In this document: in pieces, positions 11,578 through 24,283 of the stretch | Layout of the letters: every line of letters starts with the position of its first letter | How positions within the stretch are numbered: position 1 is the stretch's first letter | Assembly: GCA_030762175.1 (NCBI GenBank) | Contig: CM060834.1 | Span: forward strand, 33,416,501-33,480,500 | Reading direction: 5' to 3' | Length of the DNA: 64,000 nucleotides | Source: Metallyticus violacea | Taxonomy: Eukaryota > Arthropoda > Insecta > Mantodea > Metallyticidae | Program-made: the position numbers and the translations under genes | Notes under the pieces: model-generated | Seen by the model: only the letters and a program-made list of their open reading frames with translations | What the model was told of the DNA's origin: nothing | The model's database searches: none

Positions 11578-12080
11578 ATGTCTATGTGTGTTCTCGGGGG
11601 GAACCGTTTGATGTGCTCGAAACTAATGATCGGAACTCGAACAAAGGAATGGTACTGCACTGTGCGTGCTATTGTTGCGAAACAACTGTGCTATACTGCT
11701 GACATTACTCACGCTACTTCCCTAGCACACCAGGTGAGCAGATTGATGGACGTTCCCTCCCACTGCGCATGCGCTTTCGCTGCTCGCGTGACCGACCAGC
11801 TGTTTATCGGCTATTTCAGTGAGCGTTGCATTCAGTTTTCTGGAAGTAGCTCGTGCAGTTTCGCTTGCTGGAGCAATTGATAGGAAGTGATTGGTAGCAC
11901 GTGTTTTTCAGCAAAAGTAGTATTGTGACAAAAATTAAATAAAATATATCGAGTTTATAGTTTCAAAATTTGTAGGCCGATTCGATTCTTATGGGCAAAA
12001 CGTGTGAAGTAAACGATATCACCATTCAGTCCTTGACAGAGCTGGTCAGGCGGTAAAAGGAAGCATGAAGCTGTAACGGG
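11578..12080 (+). other. GC-richer block with a 100-codon frame, unidentified
   Basis: Bases 11578-11880 form an open frame of 100 codons in locally GC-rich DNA (for example around the CACTGCGCATGCGCTTTCGC stretch at 11761-11780). A second short frame starts MGKTCEVNDITIQSLTELVR at about 11992 and stops soon after. Neither shows a domain I know. The layout (GC-rich leader then a short broken frame) would fit the 5' end of a DNA transposon or a dead promoter-exon pair; I cannot choose. Confidence 0.2.
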
Positions 12081-15000
12081 TCCCGGAACAACAAAGGAAA
12101 ACAGAAGAGGTGTTAAGAAGTCCAGCTCATGTGAGTACTAAGTTAATACATTTAATTAGAGTGCACAACTACGACATAACTAGATGGCAGAGATATAAGA
12201 ATCGAATAGAACTCAAGTGTAGCAATTTTACTTTATTTAGGAGTTCTAAAATCCCTTCCAATTATTGCGTTTATACATTTAGCTTAGTAACAATAATACC
12301 ACTATATGCAATAATATTTCAGACAAACATGTTGACAAATAAACTAAACGTGAGGTTAAAGGTTCTTATATAGGTAAACTGTTAAAACTTTAAAAACATA
12401 TTAGTAATTCTAACTGTCCCATGCGATAGTTGCTAACGAATATAAATTTGTTTTCTTACTTGTTCAACATTTGCCCTATTTTTAATTCTTTGGGTTAGAG
12501 TAACATATACATCAAGGAGGATTTTATTCCACTTTGTTGTATTTCTAACATGTTGATGGCGCCCACAGCGTTTTGTTTTGTTTTGTTTATTGAATTAGAA
12601 GTCTATTACTTTTTTCCTGTTTGGTAGTATATTTTTAATTTTATTGTACGTTTATTGTTTTATTTGAAAATCAAGCTTAGGATACGCTAGACTAGGATAG
12701 CAAGCACGCAAGTATGGTTCTACACTCATTTTTAGAATGAATCCAAACGTAAACAATTCTTATAGTGAGTCGTAATGTAAACAAAACAGATGGTATCCAT
12801 CCGCCATAAGTAATTTAGTTCTAAACGGTATTGTTCAGCAATAATGATGACAATAATAATATTTTAATAATTGAAGAGGTTATTTAATGGAAACGTAATA
12901 ATAATCCTCATTCATTACTCTCCCTGCAATTTGAAGATGTCTTGTCTATTCACATGATTCGCTATCGATCGAGAATAGTATCGCAAAAGCCGCCCATTTC
13001 CCAAATTTTTTTCCCTTCTACTGTCAGAATATGCTCAATACTTTTTTGTTGCGAATGTGGATAAATTTTTCGGCTAATTTGTTAAACATGTTTATAAACT
13101 ATTGCTTTCTCAACACTACTTAAAGCCTTACTTCTTTTGTGTTTAATAACTATTCAAATAATAGAACTTTCGCCATGCGATGCCGTTTGTTTTATTAAAC
13201 TAAACTACTAAGTTGTTTTTTTGATACGAATGAGTGAAAGCTCATGGATTTTATGAATATGAAATATTAAAGCAAAATATTTATAATTACCGTTTGTTTC
13301 CAGTTTTTACACTTATGTAGACTGTCACTACTTTTGTGCAAGTAAAATGTCATGCGGTCAATACCACGTGGTTAATGTTTACATTATTCTAAGAATGAAC
13401 GGAATATAGTTATTTATTTATATTTATTAAGGATGTAGTATTTATAAATATGTAATTTCGGAATATTGATGTTTAGTGTTTCTAGATGGGAATGGGTGTG
13501 TCTAGTTCTTGTTCATTTGGAATAGTTGATAAGTAAGAATCATTCAATTTTGTAACGCTATTGTTTATTGCTGTAGGTCTTTTCGCTACTTTCTTTGTTT
13601 TCAGCATAACTTGCCTCATTATTTCTCTCTCTTTCTTTAAACAACCTGCTTAAACTGAGGTCTGTTGCATTATACATGAAATCCATGCTAATGCTTAATG
13701 ATTCATGATTCATTTGGCAGTAAATAACTGTCTGTGCTGAATTTGAAATGACTTGTGGTGGATATATGAACGTATTTCTCTCGAATGAGTGAATTTCTAA
13801 CAATATGCGGTATTGTTCTTTTCCCCATCCGCATTTTTAATAAATTGTATTGTATCTGGCTGAGAAGAAAATTTACGTTCGCCTATGTTTTGTTTCATAT
13901 TTCTTTTCTAAAACCATCACTTAACATATGTGTAATAGCATCACGTAAATATACGTCGTTCCCCAATTGCTGTGTTTTTTCTTTTCGAAATATTTGTAAC
14001 ATTTTACTTTTAGTAACTTCCTTCGGTTTATCATAGAATGGTAAAAATACTCTAAGCTGTAATACAATATCTGATAAAATACTGGTTCTTGAAATCAGAA
14101 AATGTGTTTATAAAAGGAGTACCGCCATATATTTTGCAAACAAATACTTTTAAAGGCTGAAGATTTCCAGTGACACATGCTATAGAAACAAACATATTTT
14201 TGTTTACATTTTGTATGCCCACTTCTGAAATTTCTTCACCTTCCTCCATCAAAACGTTTACCACACGCGCCATTACAGCATATAAGGATTTTTTTTTTTT
14301 CATACATTCTCCCATTTGCACCTTTCTTTCCCCTAATTTCTCCCTCAGCACTAATTTTCACTTCAGCTTCTTGCACCACTTACACCTGAGCAGACAAAGA
14401 GTTTTCTTTGCTCTATTGTTGAGGGCAAGAATGAATATTTTGCCTTTATGTAAACAAGATCAAGATCTCGCTTCAATATTGCATTTTTTTCTTTGCAAAC
14501 AAAACACAAGCTGTACTTTCAGCAGGAAGCTCTTTTACCGAGCAGCAATGTCATGCCAATGTTCCGCATAATAAAGAGCTGACTCTATCCAGGTGCCCCA
14601 GCGTGTTAAAATAGGTTGAGGAGGAAGAGGAGTTTTTGGAACTTTTACTTTGAAGAATGCAGTGCTGGATGCAGCTTTGCAGAATTTTTTCAGTATATTG
14701 ACTTGCGAAAATTCATTTCTTTGCTTTCTGAGATCCGCTGAAAGTTATGGGCTAAATAGGTGACTTGTATAAGGTTACGGTAGAATATTTTCAGAAGGGG
14801 AGAGGCCGAGATCATACATGAAGCAACAGCGTCTGTGCAGAGAAGAAAAACAACCCTACTCTATTCACCACCAGAAAGTTTTGTTTAAAATGAAGGCAGT
14901 GGACTGTCATTGTACGGATCTCTCTGGTTGCTACAAGATGTGGAGAGGAAGGCGTATCATCGAGTTTACCAACTATTATATTTACAATATATCAGCTGAA

Positions 15001-15701
15001 AGCATTGGTTATCCCGCCGACACTGACTCAGATGCAGGTATCTCCTGTGGCCCCCCTAATTGTAGCAAGTGTTTTCTGATACTCAATATCCAAATTTGTC
15101 TTCCTGAATGTGAACTAAGATGGAATGGGGTTTTGACAGTACTTTTCCAAAAATTGATGGAAAAATTTATTTTGCAGCGTGTTTCATAGAATATTAGTTG
15201 CTATCAATGCCCTGCAAAGATCTGAATTGAAATCATCAGTTGTTGCCAAACTCGTAGAAGTGTGTGTCAGTACAGTTTGTTTTGGCAAGTTCTGTTTGTT
15301 TTTTGCTTAATGTGAGATTTTTTTCTCATGTGAAATCTGAAAGAATGGGTGACTTTTGTAAGCATGATTCGGAATTAATAGTTTTAATTGAATTAGTTTT
15401 CCTCCAAATTGAGGTTCTGAAGCCGGAAATAAGGCTGCCTATATTAATTTTATAACCTGAGGCTGCAGAGCTATATTTATAAAGGCATTGGATTTGATAA
15501 GGTAATTATTATGTATAGGTATAAGAAAATCATTTAGAGATAGATATAATAGAAATAGAAATAATTTGTAACTTGTAACATACAAAACAGTTTTGTATAC
15601 ATTTTGTGTAAAATATGTGAGAAAGAGACGAATATATGTATACCTAACTCCACTCACTGACCGCTCCTTAGACAAGGCTGAAGAAAGGGTAAACTATCTT
15701 T
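12081..15701. other. No gene seen
   Basis: AT-rich. The longest frames are 14170-14571 (plus), 14818-15189 (plus) and 14052-14351 (minus). None has a recognised domain; the first two have phenylalanine/serine-rich or patchy composition with no homologous block. Confidence 0.35.
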
Positions 15702-16551
15702 TGTTAGGTCACGAACCTTCTACCCGGGAAATACTTAGGAGTTGACAATAAGAGAAACACGTGGCCGTAACGGGACAGTATTTAACAAAGTCAGAAGTAG
15801 CAATAATTTAAGAGAAAATGAAAATGTCAGAACGGAGACGAAAATGTTTTATTACAGGAAAGCCGAAAACACGTGCGTTATCTCCGGGAACATTTAGGAA
15901 TCTACAAACTAAGGAAGGCAAAAGATTTTCAATAGAAATCTCAGAATGTAAGGAAAGGGCCGAAATTTAAAACAGCTTGTTCTGAGAAAATTCAAGTTCG
16001 TGGGAAGACGTTAGATCAGGGGGGAAAGAATAATTCTAGCCAATGGTCTTCGGATAAAAGTTAAGAATCAGGAGAACTTAGATATAAATAAATAATTTTA
16101 GGATAACCAATGATGAAAGTACAACACGAAAATAGATAAAATACGAGGGAATTTAATTTAGCGAAAGGCGTGGCGATGTAGTAGAAAAACTAGAGTACAG
16201 AAGGCAGAGAGGAATTCACGCATTCGGTAGAGACACATTCATGCATTCAGAGGGACACTCGCAGAAGATAGGCACTCAATAGACACACATTCGTGGATTC
16301 GCATTCAGAGGCGCATTTCACACTCGTAGAAGTCGTACATTCATAGATTCACATTTAGACATTCAGTAGAAATACATTCACAGATTTACACTCACACATT
16401 CATAGATTCAGAGGGACATTCAGACATCCAGATATTCACTCAGGAAGCCAGTCTAAGTGAGTAGCGAAGTCAGCGGCGAACGGTTAGGAAGTACTTTACA
16501 TGGGAATAAAATATTTTAAACAAGTCAACCTTGTGTATTTTTGGGCAACAC
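15702..16551 (+). mobile_element. Possible solo LTR
   Basis: The stretch begins TGTTAGGTCACGAACC and ends GGGCAACA, so it has TG...CA termini with a short TGTT/AACA inverted end. An AATAAA signal at 16504-16509 lies about 40 bp before the end, as in an R-U5 region. It is purine-rich and GC-richer than its surroundings and ends in a minisatellite. Downstream sequence to about 16720 (with CCCGAAACAC and GTGGACCCTGAG) looks like leader sequence, but I see no convincing primer-binding site, no second LTR, no gag/pol and no clear target duplication. Confidence 0.3.
16213..16450 (+). repeat. Degenerate CATTCA minisatellite
   Basis: About fifteen imperfect copies of a short unit around ACATTCATAGATTCA, with interspersed AGAGGGACA and GTAGA pieces. 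It lies inside the candidate LTR. Confidence 0.7.
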
Positions 16552-16756
16552 ATTTCTCGTTCCCGTGGATCTATACTGATCCCGAAACACTCCAGTGGAC
16601 CCTGAGATAAAATTCAACAGAATTGGAGCAAACGACGTCATCAGTGAGCAGCCCGGCCGAGACATCGAAACCACGATCAGCTCAGCGATCAACTACGCCC
16701 CCGCACCCATATAATTCCTGCTCCAGTTCGAATAACTATTTATCGTAGCCTCTTAA

Positions 16757-16787
16757 ATAATAATAATAATAATAACAATAATAATAC
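16757..16787 (+). repeat. (TAA)n microsatellite
   Basis: AAT/TAA repeats with one AAC interruption. Confidence 0.85.
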
Positions 16788-16799
16788 ACCATATCTAAA

Positions 16800-19345
16800 G
16801 AGGAGAAGATCTATGATTTTATATTTCTTAAAGATTAGTAATCGGCTGGCCTACCGTAACAAAGAAAATGTTTAAATCGTATCTTTTTGTTACATAAACG
16901 ATAACTATATTTTCCCGTCGTAAATAAGATTATTATAATCCACAAGCCAGGAACGAATTAAAGATTTCGAATACTTGCATTTTGGCATTGCTTCTCTTCA
17001 CACTGCTATGCAATACAACTCACACAATACAGAATATGAAAACCCTACCATACAGAGAAGAAAACTAGAACTGAAATTTAAACTGTGTTTTGCGCATTGT
17101 ACGTGGTAGTTAAAATGTTAATCAGAAGCAAGTCAATTGTTGGCACTGCTAGCCGTGAATGGTAAACTTTTCAGTGCTGACACCAATTTGCCTGTAGATT
17201 TCGCACGACAATGGTGCCGTTCCGTATGTGAGACAAATTTAAAAATAAACAATATGTAGGTAAACTATATTAAAAATTATAGGCAGTTTTAGTCAACAAA
17301 AAGGCTGAAATAGGCACTAATTCCCTTATTATGCCATTTTAGGCACTATAAAAACGCTCCCATTGAGTATAATTTTCCATAAATTGCAACATCTGCAATT
17401 ATTTTGCTATTTTTTCTAAGGGAACTGAATAGACAGTTGCCTAAAATCCAAGGTCTACCAAAAACATTCGACCACTAGTCTTCAAAATTTTGTTGCTTAT
17501 GGACGTTAACACTTTTTCTATAATTGCCTGCTAATACGTCTGGAATGCAATGAGATTAATCACCTATCTTTTGTTTCACCTTCTTGTTCTATTTGTGTAA
17601 ACAGAACGTGTGAAGAAAGAAAATTAAAGCGTCTAAAATAACACAAGACAAGTAGTCAAGAGTCTAGAAAAACTCAAGAGCATAGAGAAAGTATTTTTTT
17701 TTTAACTATTTCAGAAACAGTTATCTAATGAAATATACAATTGAATTAAAAAGTCGAATTACATTATACGCGGGCATTATTGACGCATTTTTTTCTGTGG
17801 TTTTGCGATTAATCGTTTTATCGGAACCGTTTAGACACCTGCACATCGAATTGATATTTTAGCCGACTTGATAAAATCGTAAAAGATGCGTCAATAAATA
17901 AAACAGTAGTTTGTTTTCGCGTCCCATTTATCATGGAAAAATTCAACATTTACTTAAACCTTTGCACATTTATCTAATGTATTGATCATCCAATTATCTG
18001 ATGACAAATGCGATTGTGGGTACTGCATCGTTCGATGCACACGCCAGCCGGATTACACGAGAGTCGGGGCAGGGGGCGGGGCAATACTAGAAACACTAGA
18101 GTGAACATCTAATCAATTCTAATGCATTTAAAAAGTTACGTACTCGTTCATGTTACGCAAGGAGAGGTTTGAACTGTCTGTTTCATTTTCCACACATTTC
18201 TGGCATCTGCGTAGGAAATTTCATCGTCGTCTTCACTTTTTATTTTAATCCCCCTCCTCCTCTTTCGCGAAATCTGTTACCTGAATTATAAATCACATCA
18301 CGACTTGGAGCTGGACAAACTGGACATTTTTCTTCAAATAATATCCTGACGCGTGAGCAGATTCGATACGAACATATTAATCATAAATAAATGCTTATTG
18401 TGAAATAGAATAATTAGGACTATTATTTTCCATTTCATATTCGTAACGGACTTACTCTAGGATAGACAAGTTTGTTGCTTTCACAGTTCAAGCGTTAATG
18501 ACTTAAGTTGCGTTAGACTCACGGCCAACGTAGTACTTCGGGAAATTCCGCCCCTCCCGACTCGTACAATGTAGCGTGACTGGCTTTGGGCGAGAGTTTT
18601 ATTGGCCGATGCTGTACCCCGCCGCCGCATCGGTTATCAGATAATTGGATGAATCTATAGTTGCGTCGTCTTTCGCTAGGTGACAGCAATGCAGAAAGCT
18701 TTCGATATAGAGTGTAATTGGTGTGTGTTTTGAACAAAAAATAGTCCAGTCCTACAATCACGAAAACTTTTCTGAGAAGGGCATGTTTACTACGGTGGAG
18801 TGCAGGGAATACACCTTTCTCATGAAACGCTGTGATGGTGTGAGGAATATTTCTACTAGATACATTAAGAACATATGTGACGACAGTATTAAGATGGTTT
18901 AATCTGCTTGCATAGTGGCAAGAAAGACTGAACTGTTCATAATGAAGCCCGGACGGTAACAATGAATATTATTAACGTGAGTGGCAAGAATTCTAGGCGC
19001 GAGCAACAGAACGGGCAGCGTTTCTTTTCTGCACGGGCTTGTACTCTAGCCATGTCCATACCCCAGTTCAATAGACAGCTCCGGAGTTGCGGAAGCTGCA
19101 TATTCCTTTCAGGGATGTTCTCGTGGTTGGTAGACTGTACTTGACCTTCTTTTGACAAAACGAGACCTTCACCAGAATGCAGAGGTTTTTATGAAATGTG
19201 TATGGGGTGATGGCAGTGGATAAAAGATTGACCTCATCGGAAAGTCAAGACAGCCTCACACTGCATCACATCGTAAAATGATGGAAATTGAAACAACTCT
19301 GTCGGCATTGTCAATACAGTAATCCATCAGTTAGCACGTGTGAAG
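16800..19345. other. No gene seen; local GC-rich patches
   Basis: Mostly AT-rich. Bases 18040-18080 (with GGGGCAGGGGGCGGGGC) and 18530-18640 are GC-rich. A 147-codon frame lies on the minus strand at 18519-18962 and a 73-codon frame at 18937-19158; neither has a recognised domain or homologous neighbour. Confidence 0.35.
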
Positions 19346-19353
19346 GTTTTCAT

Positions 19354-19660
19354 TGTTTTTTTTTTGTTTTTTTTTGTTTATTTACGGACGCTCTTTAACA
19401 TCTCAGGTCATCAACGTCCCATTCTATTCAGGGCGTGAAACGGCCGACAAATTTTGCTCAGAGGCCATTTCTTTCAGGCTTGAGGTTCTTTATCGTGCCG
19501 TAAATGTACGACACGGGACCCATGGCTTTACTTCCTTCCGAAGGAAGCCATACTTGCGACTTTTACGCCCCGAAAAAATCCGTCGATCCTGGCCGGGTTC
19601 GAACCCGCGACCTTGGGTTTAGAAGGCAAGTATGGTTACCACTACATCACCAGGATCGAC
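19354..19660 (-). mobile_element. SINE1 copy
   Basis: Minus-orientation tRNA-derived SINE. The head at the right end contains the B box GGGTTCGAACCC and an A-box-like GATGTAGTGG. The body has the conserved CTTCCTTCGGAAGG segment (here slightly altered), and the tail ends with AAAGAGCGTCCGTAAAT followed by A-rich sequence. GTTTTCAT repeats at 19346-19353 and 19661-19668 fit a target-site duplication. Confidence 0.85.
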
Positions 19661-20094
19661 GTTTTCATGACGACGCAAAGCATACTTAAGTCTACGAACC
19701 CGAAAAGAGATCACCGAACTTCAGTGAAGTTTTTCCTCATCCACCCTATAACCCTGATCTTGTTTCTTCTAATTTCCATCTCTTCATTTCTCTAAAAGAT
19801 GCACCCGAAGACGTTCAAAGCCATAATAGTAAGATACTATAGCTGAGAGAGAGAGACATCGCGACAGCATAAAGGCTGTGATGCTTAGGTGGGCAAAGCC
19901 ATCAATATACGAGATGTGATCAAAAAGTAAGACATTTTTTTTTATTTCGCGAGCTTCATAAATCCGATTTTTTTTTTAGTTTGTTGTTACATATGTTTTG
20001 GCATTTTCAGCTGTTTTGAAGTTTAGTTCATTGTTGACAGTGGAAAAGTTAGACGTATTTTGGTGTGCTCGGCGATTTTTTACTTTCGAAAAAG

Positions 20095-21425
20095 ATGGAT
20101 CAAAGAATTTGTATTTAATTTTTCTTGAAAAATGGACTAAAGTGCAACAAAGTATTCGAAATGTTGACTGGCTTTTGGCGAATCTACAATGAGCAAGACA
20201 AGAGCTTATGAGTGGGACAGTCGTTCCAAAGAGGACCGTAAAGACGTTGAAGATTGCTACCACCCTGGAGTCCTAGCATATTAATAACCGCCGACAGAAA
20301 AGGATTCTGGCAAATCACTGAAGCACTATCAGAGAGGTTGCTGATGACGTCTGTATATAATTTGGTTCTTGCCAAGCAAATTTTTCGTATGTTTTGGGCA
20401 TGAAACGTGTGGCAGGAAAGTTTGTTCCGAGATTGCTGAATTTCGAGCAAACGGCGTCGTTAGACGTCGCTCAGGAATTGCTGAATGAAGTCGATAACGA
20501 TCGAGAACTTCTTGAAAATGTCATAACCGGCGATGAAACATAGGTATGACGTAGAAACCAAGGCCCAATCGTCCCAACGGAAGCTGCCTGAAGAGTCAAA
20601 ACGAAAATTTCGACAAGTTCGATCAAATATGAAGGCTCATCTCGTGTTTTCTTCGATTTCATTGGCATAGTGCATCATGAGTTTCTGCTATATGGTCGTA
20701 GGTCAATAAGGAATGCTACCTGGAAGTAATGCGCCGTCTTTGTGATGCAATCAGACGAAAACGACGAGATTTGTGGCAAAACCATCTGTGGAAATTGCAT
20801 CACGACAATGCTCCTGCCCACATCTCACTGCTTCATGATTTTTTTGCAAAAAACAAAACCGTTATGTTGTCTCAGCCACCATATTCGCCGGACATTGCCC
20901 CCTACGACTTCTTTCTATTCCCGAGGCTGAAGAAAACCATAAAAGGGCGACGTTTTGCCACCATTGACGAGGTAAAAATAAAATCGCTGAAGGAGCTGAA
21001 GGGCATACCGAAAAGTAAATTCCAGAAGTGCTTCCAAGATTGGAAAAAGCGCTGTCAGAAGTGTTTTATATCGGAGAGAATTACTTTGAAGGGGACAGAA
21101 TTGATGTTGATGAATGAATGAATAGTGTTTAACGCCCGTTTTCGCTACAGAGGCACCACAGGCGATGGACACTGATGATACATGAGATGAAATGATATAT
21201 TGGGAAAGGATTTATTTATAAGGAAGGAATCGTTCCAGGCCTAAGTTTAGGGTACCTCCCCGGCATTTGCCATTTATGAGGACTGAGGAAAACCTGGAAA
21301 AAACCTCAGTCAGGGAGGACGGTCCTGGCGGTATTCGAAGCCAGACCTCCCGCTCACGAGTTCGAGACTTAACGACCTCGGCCACCCGTGGCGGTGATGT
21401 TGATGAACAATTAAAGATTCTTTAA
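20095..21425 (+). pseudogene. Mariner transposase pseudogene (DD34D type)
   Basis: The start MDQRICI at 20095 matches the N-terminus of mariner transposases, followed by a decayed helix-turn-helix region. The first catalytic block is ITGDET at about 20524, followed directly by a stop where tryptophan is expected. The second block is HHDNAPAH (about 20797-20820) and the third is PYSPDIAPYDFFLFPRLKK (about 20880-20935). The spacing between the last two acids is one residue short of 34 because a codon is missing. The C-terminus runs to YFEGDRIDVDE, is interrupted by the SINE2, and resumes with QLKIL and a stop at 21425. Without the insertion the gene spans about 346 codons, the family norm. Early stops (for example the TAA after codon 7) and frameshifts make it inactive. 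Confidence 0.92.
21102..21407 (-). mobile_element. SINE2 inserted in the mariner transposase
   Basis: The 13-bp repeat TGATGTTGATGAA at 21102-21114 and 21395-21407 brackets a 280-bp insert. Read on the minus strand it starts with CCGCCACGGGTGGCCGAGGT, a tRNA Leu/Ser-like A box (GGCCGAGGTCGTTAAG), and continues to a B-box-like GGCTTCGAATACC. The body follows, and the tail is an ATGA/TTCA-type simple repeat (TGAATGAATGAATAG on the plus strand). The duplication lies within transposase codons, so the order of events is clear. Confidence 0.88.
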
Positions 21426-21499
21426 GAAAAACGAATATTGCCGTTATTTTTTATTACACCTCATATACCTGAAGCAACTGGCATTGCATGCATAGGTGA

Positions 21500-22340
21500 A
21501 TAACATTTGTTCTGGCTAAAGATGACCACGATATGCAAAGCATTTAATCTCCACAAGTCTGACTTGTTTTTTCTTGGGAAAACTTTTAGAAGTGCAGACA
21601 CAAAGTGCACAAAGGTTGTGTGTATAAATAGTAACGCTATGATTGAGTGCAACTGGGCACGGAGAATAAATATACTACGACATGCATTTGGGGAGGGGGA
21701 CACAAGAATTTTAAATGTCATCCAACTTGTTTGGTACTGCAACATGTTTGCTTGGTGCAAATTCTACCTCCACTGATGCAACGGATTGAATTACTCGTAG
21801 GGTATTTCTTGTGGACTAGAAAGCTATATCGCGTCTCTAAGACCAGCTACGACTGCTGACTGCTTCCAAATAAAGGAGGACTGGGATTGATTAACGTAGC
21901 GTTGAAAATTACCGCAATGATTCTGAAACAAACCATACAGGCGTACCCTTAACAAGGAGACCCCATTAATATCCATAGTCTAAGGTTGTACCTTTTTCGT
22001 TGGGGGAAAAAATGCTAAGTACCAAGTACTTAGCCAAGTACCCAAACTGTTACATGCTACCTATAGAAACTTTTCAAAGCTACCACAACACCCTTATCGG
22101 AACTGTTAAAGAAATATACCATTATTTCTGTACCATGCATCATGTGATACCACAGTCCAGACTAAATATCCCAATTTGGTCTGGAAACGGATATAGGCAA
22201 ATCTTTATCTCCCCTAACATATCTGCTGAATAGACAACAACAGCTTTACGAAATTGTCAAAAGTAATGTCACAAGAGGGTGTGAAAACGTAGTGAATGAA
22301 TTTATCTAGAAAGCTCAGATCCTTGAGCTATATTTATTAC
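21500..22340 (+). pseudogene. Non-LTR retrotransposon remnant, C-terminal reverse-transcriptase region
   Basis: Shifted frames give, in order, LHKSDLFFLGKTF, MIECNWARRINILRHAFGEG, IELLVGYFLWTRKLYRVSKT (about 21790-21850), LPNKGGLGLINVALK (about 21868-21912) and ETFQSYHNTLIGTVKEIY (about 22065-22120). The block FLW..K..RVS....PxxKGGLGLINVxLK is characteristic of the region after the catalytic palm of LINE reverse transcriptases. The later segments fit the downstream domain with Y..VN..V near 22240-22290. The YADD-type catalytic part is upstream and absent, so this is a 5'-truncated or decayed copy. It begins just 3' of the mariner. Confidence 0.65.
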
Positions 22341-22544
22341 GGCAATTTCACGAATAAAATAATAATTTAAATGTAATACCTATAAATTTGGCTTACAAAA
22401 TTGTTAATAATAGTATATTTATATTATGAATACTTAACCTTTTCAAGCCATCTAGCAACAGAAGAGTATCAATTGTCAACAATGCCAATAGAGAAGAGCC
22501 AATACGGGTTTGGGACTATTTCATGAATAGAATAAGAATAAAAG

Positions 22545-22547
<3 letters not shown>

Positions 22548-22586
<39 letters not shown>
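22548..22586. repeat. (AT)n microsatellite
   Basis: About 19 AT dinucleotides without interruption. Confidence 0.95.
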
Positions 22587-22589
<3 letters not shown>

Positions 22590-22590
<1 letters not shown>

Positions 22591-24280
22591 TTTCGATAAT
22601 TTCACTGCGATTGGTCTAAATTAATTTTTTTTGTTTGTTTCATTGGTTAATTTTAAGATGATGTCACATAAGTGTATTGGTCGACGAAATTCTTCCTACA
22701 GCAGAGAGACTGTAGCGACATCCTATGGTTGAATCTCCACTTTATTCAGCATGTAAGGAGTCGAATTCTATACATCGGATAGAGTGGGAAAACTGCAATC
22801 TGAACATGGGTTTTTGATAAGTTGGATAGATGGAGTGGTGGTTCTTGGAAGTCGACAGCAGGGAATTTGTTACACTTTAACATTATGCATAGAAATAATC
22901 CACGATTAAATGGTTACTTCTGAAAGTTTCATTTTGATGTGGGAGAGAGCAATTTGGCTTGGGACCTGAAGCATTTCGTCAGATATCTTCATGATGCAAG
23001 ATGGTCACTTATAAAGAAAAATCATATCCAGCCGTACACACCTGGATTTATATGTAAATATATTTCCCTTAAAAACCGTTGTCAGGCAAAATAAGCATTA
23101 TTACATTTTAAAGAGATTCAATTTTTTTTTTATCGTTACCTGGTAACCTGCATTGTTGTTTGAAAATTGACTAAATAAAAAATAAGTTAGTAATAAAAAG
23201 CCATATATTGTTTGGCTAAAGATTATGTTGAAAAAATGTCACTGTATATCCGAAGAATTTAGCACCACTCAAGTGTATTTGAAACTGAAATAGAGGAAAG
23301 AAAATGTGCTATTACTTACTCAATTCCTTTTTAATTGCAAATCGAAGTATAAAATGCTCGTTTGAAATCCAAACATTTTTTTTTATTCCGAACTGGTGGT
23401 ACATTGATGCGTAAGCCAATGGTCAAAACAAATTGTAATCTCTGAAGAGTTTTGCCATAACATGAAAAGCTACAAAGTAGGATGAAAAAATTATACAGTA
23501 TTTGAAAGTTGAAAGTGTAGATCGAGGAAACCTTAACCTAGAATGTACAGTCTCACAGATATTTAAGTCACGCAAATAGTAGATAATAAGTGAATAGCGA
23601 CGGTTAAAGAATGAGGGCGTTGTTGGTCATTCATTATGCATACTGTGTTAATAGGAGGGTTTGCGCTGAGCGGTTAAGGAAGGCAGGAATGCAATTAGAT
23701 CTTAGTAGGACATATTTTGTTCGCCTGAAGTAATACATTTTATAAGCGTCACTGAAGAAAACTACATTTCCAAACCGATTTGATACGCAGTCACTATCCC
23801 AGTATTATAGGTTTTACATAAATTATCAACATACACTTGTTTGTTTTATGTATCTGTGTACTACAAGGATGTCTTCTATAATTTTTTGGACAGTCCTGTT
23901 CTCCCTCTCCCCCCTCTCTCTCGCGTGTTTACGGACGTTATTTTCATGCATTGTAAATTGACCACGCCACAGGTTGCGCGGTTGTTGTAAAAATAAAAGA
24001 ATAACACCAGTGATGTAAGTAAAATTACAACAATTTGACACACATTTAGAACATTACAGTTTTTACTGAATTATATATATTTTTAAGGTGTAACAGGTTA
24101 ATTAATTTCTCCAGAAGTTGACAGTGCGACAATATGTGCGGACGTTGAGTGCCGCCATAATAAAAAAGTGGATAAACCGTTTATACGAAAACAAGAAAAG
24201 TCATAGTATAACCAGCGCATTGATGTGGCGATATGTGCTTGCTTCCCGGGTTCAAAACACAGTTGGATCAAGATGGCTGA
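22590..24280. other. No gene seen
   Basis: AT-rich. No recognised coding block or repeat. A frame at 23826-24041 (minus) has no domain. Confidence 0.4.
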
Positions 24281-24282
24281 GG

Positions 24283-24283
<1 letters not shown>

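Larger units (their letters stand above)
19906..21467 (+). mobile_element. Near full-length dead mariner with a nested SINE2
   Basis: TA dinucleotides at 19906-19907 and 21466-21467 bracket imperfect inverted repeats: the left end is TACGAGATGTGATCAAAAAG, and the reverse complement of the right end is TATGAGGTGTAATAAAAAAT. Without the SINE2 and its duplicated 13 bp, the element is about 1265 bp, the usual mariner length. Nearly the whole interior is transposase sequence. Confidence 0.9.

Noticed and set aside
14170..14571. A 133-codon plus-strand frame
   Set aside because: Phenylalanine/serine-rich translation of pyrimidine-rich DNA with an equally open antisense frame; no domain.
16213..16450. 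CRISPR-like array
   Set aside because: Repeat units are short, irregular and without unique spacers; it is a eukaryotic minisatellite.
17240..18060. Possible hAT-type transposon traces (minus strand)
   Set aside because: Only scattered words looked familiar and no ordered motif set could be found.
18519..18962. A 147-codon minus-strand frame
   Set aside because: No recognised domain, no support for splicing or a promoter, and composition like surrounding DNA.
19353..19689. Open frames of 60-89 codons over the SINE1 copies, here and at 25.4, 39.8-40.1, 42.7, 45.6-45.8, 46.1, 52.0 and 62.0 kb
   Set aside because: They are translations of the same repeat in either direction; peptides recur because the DNA recurs.
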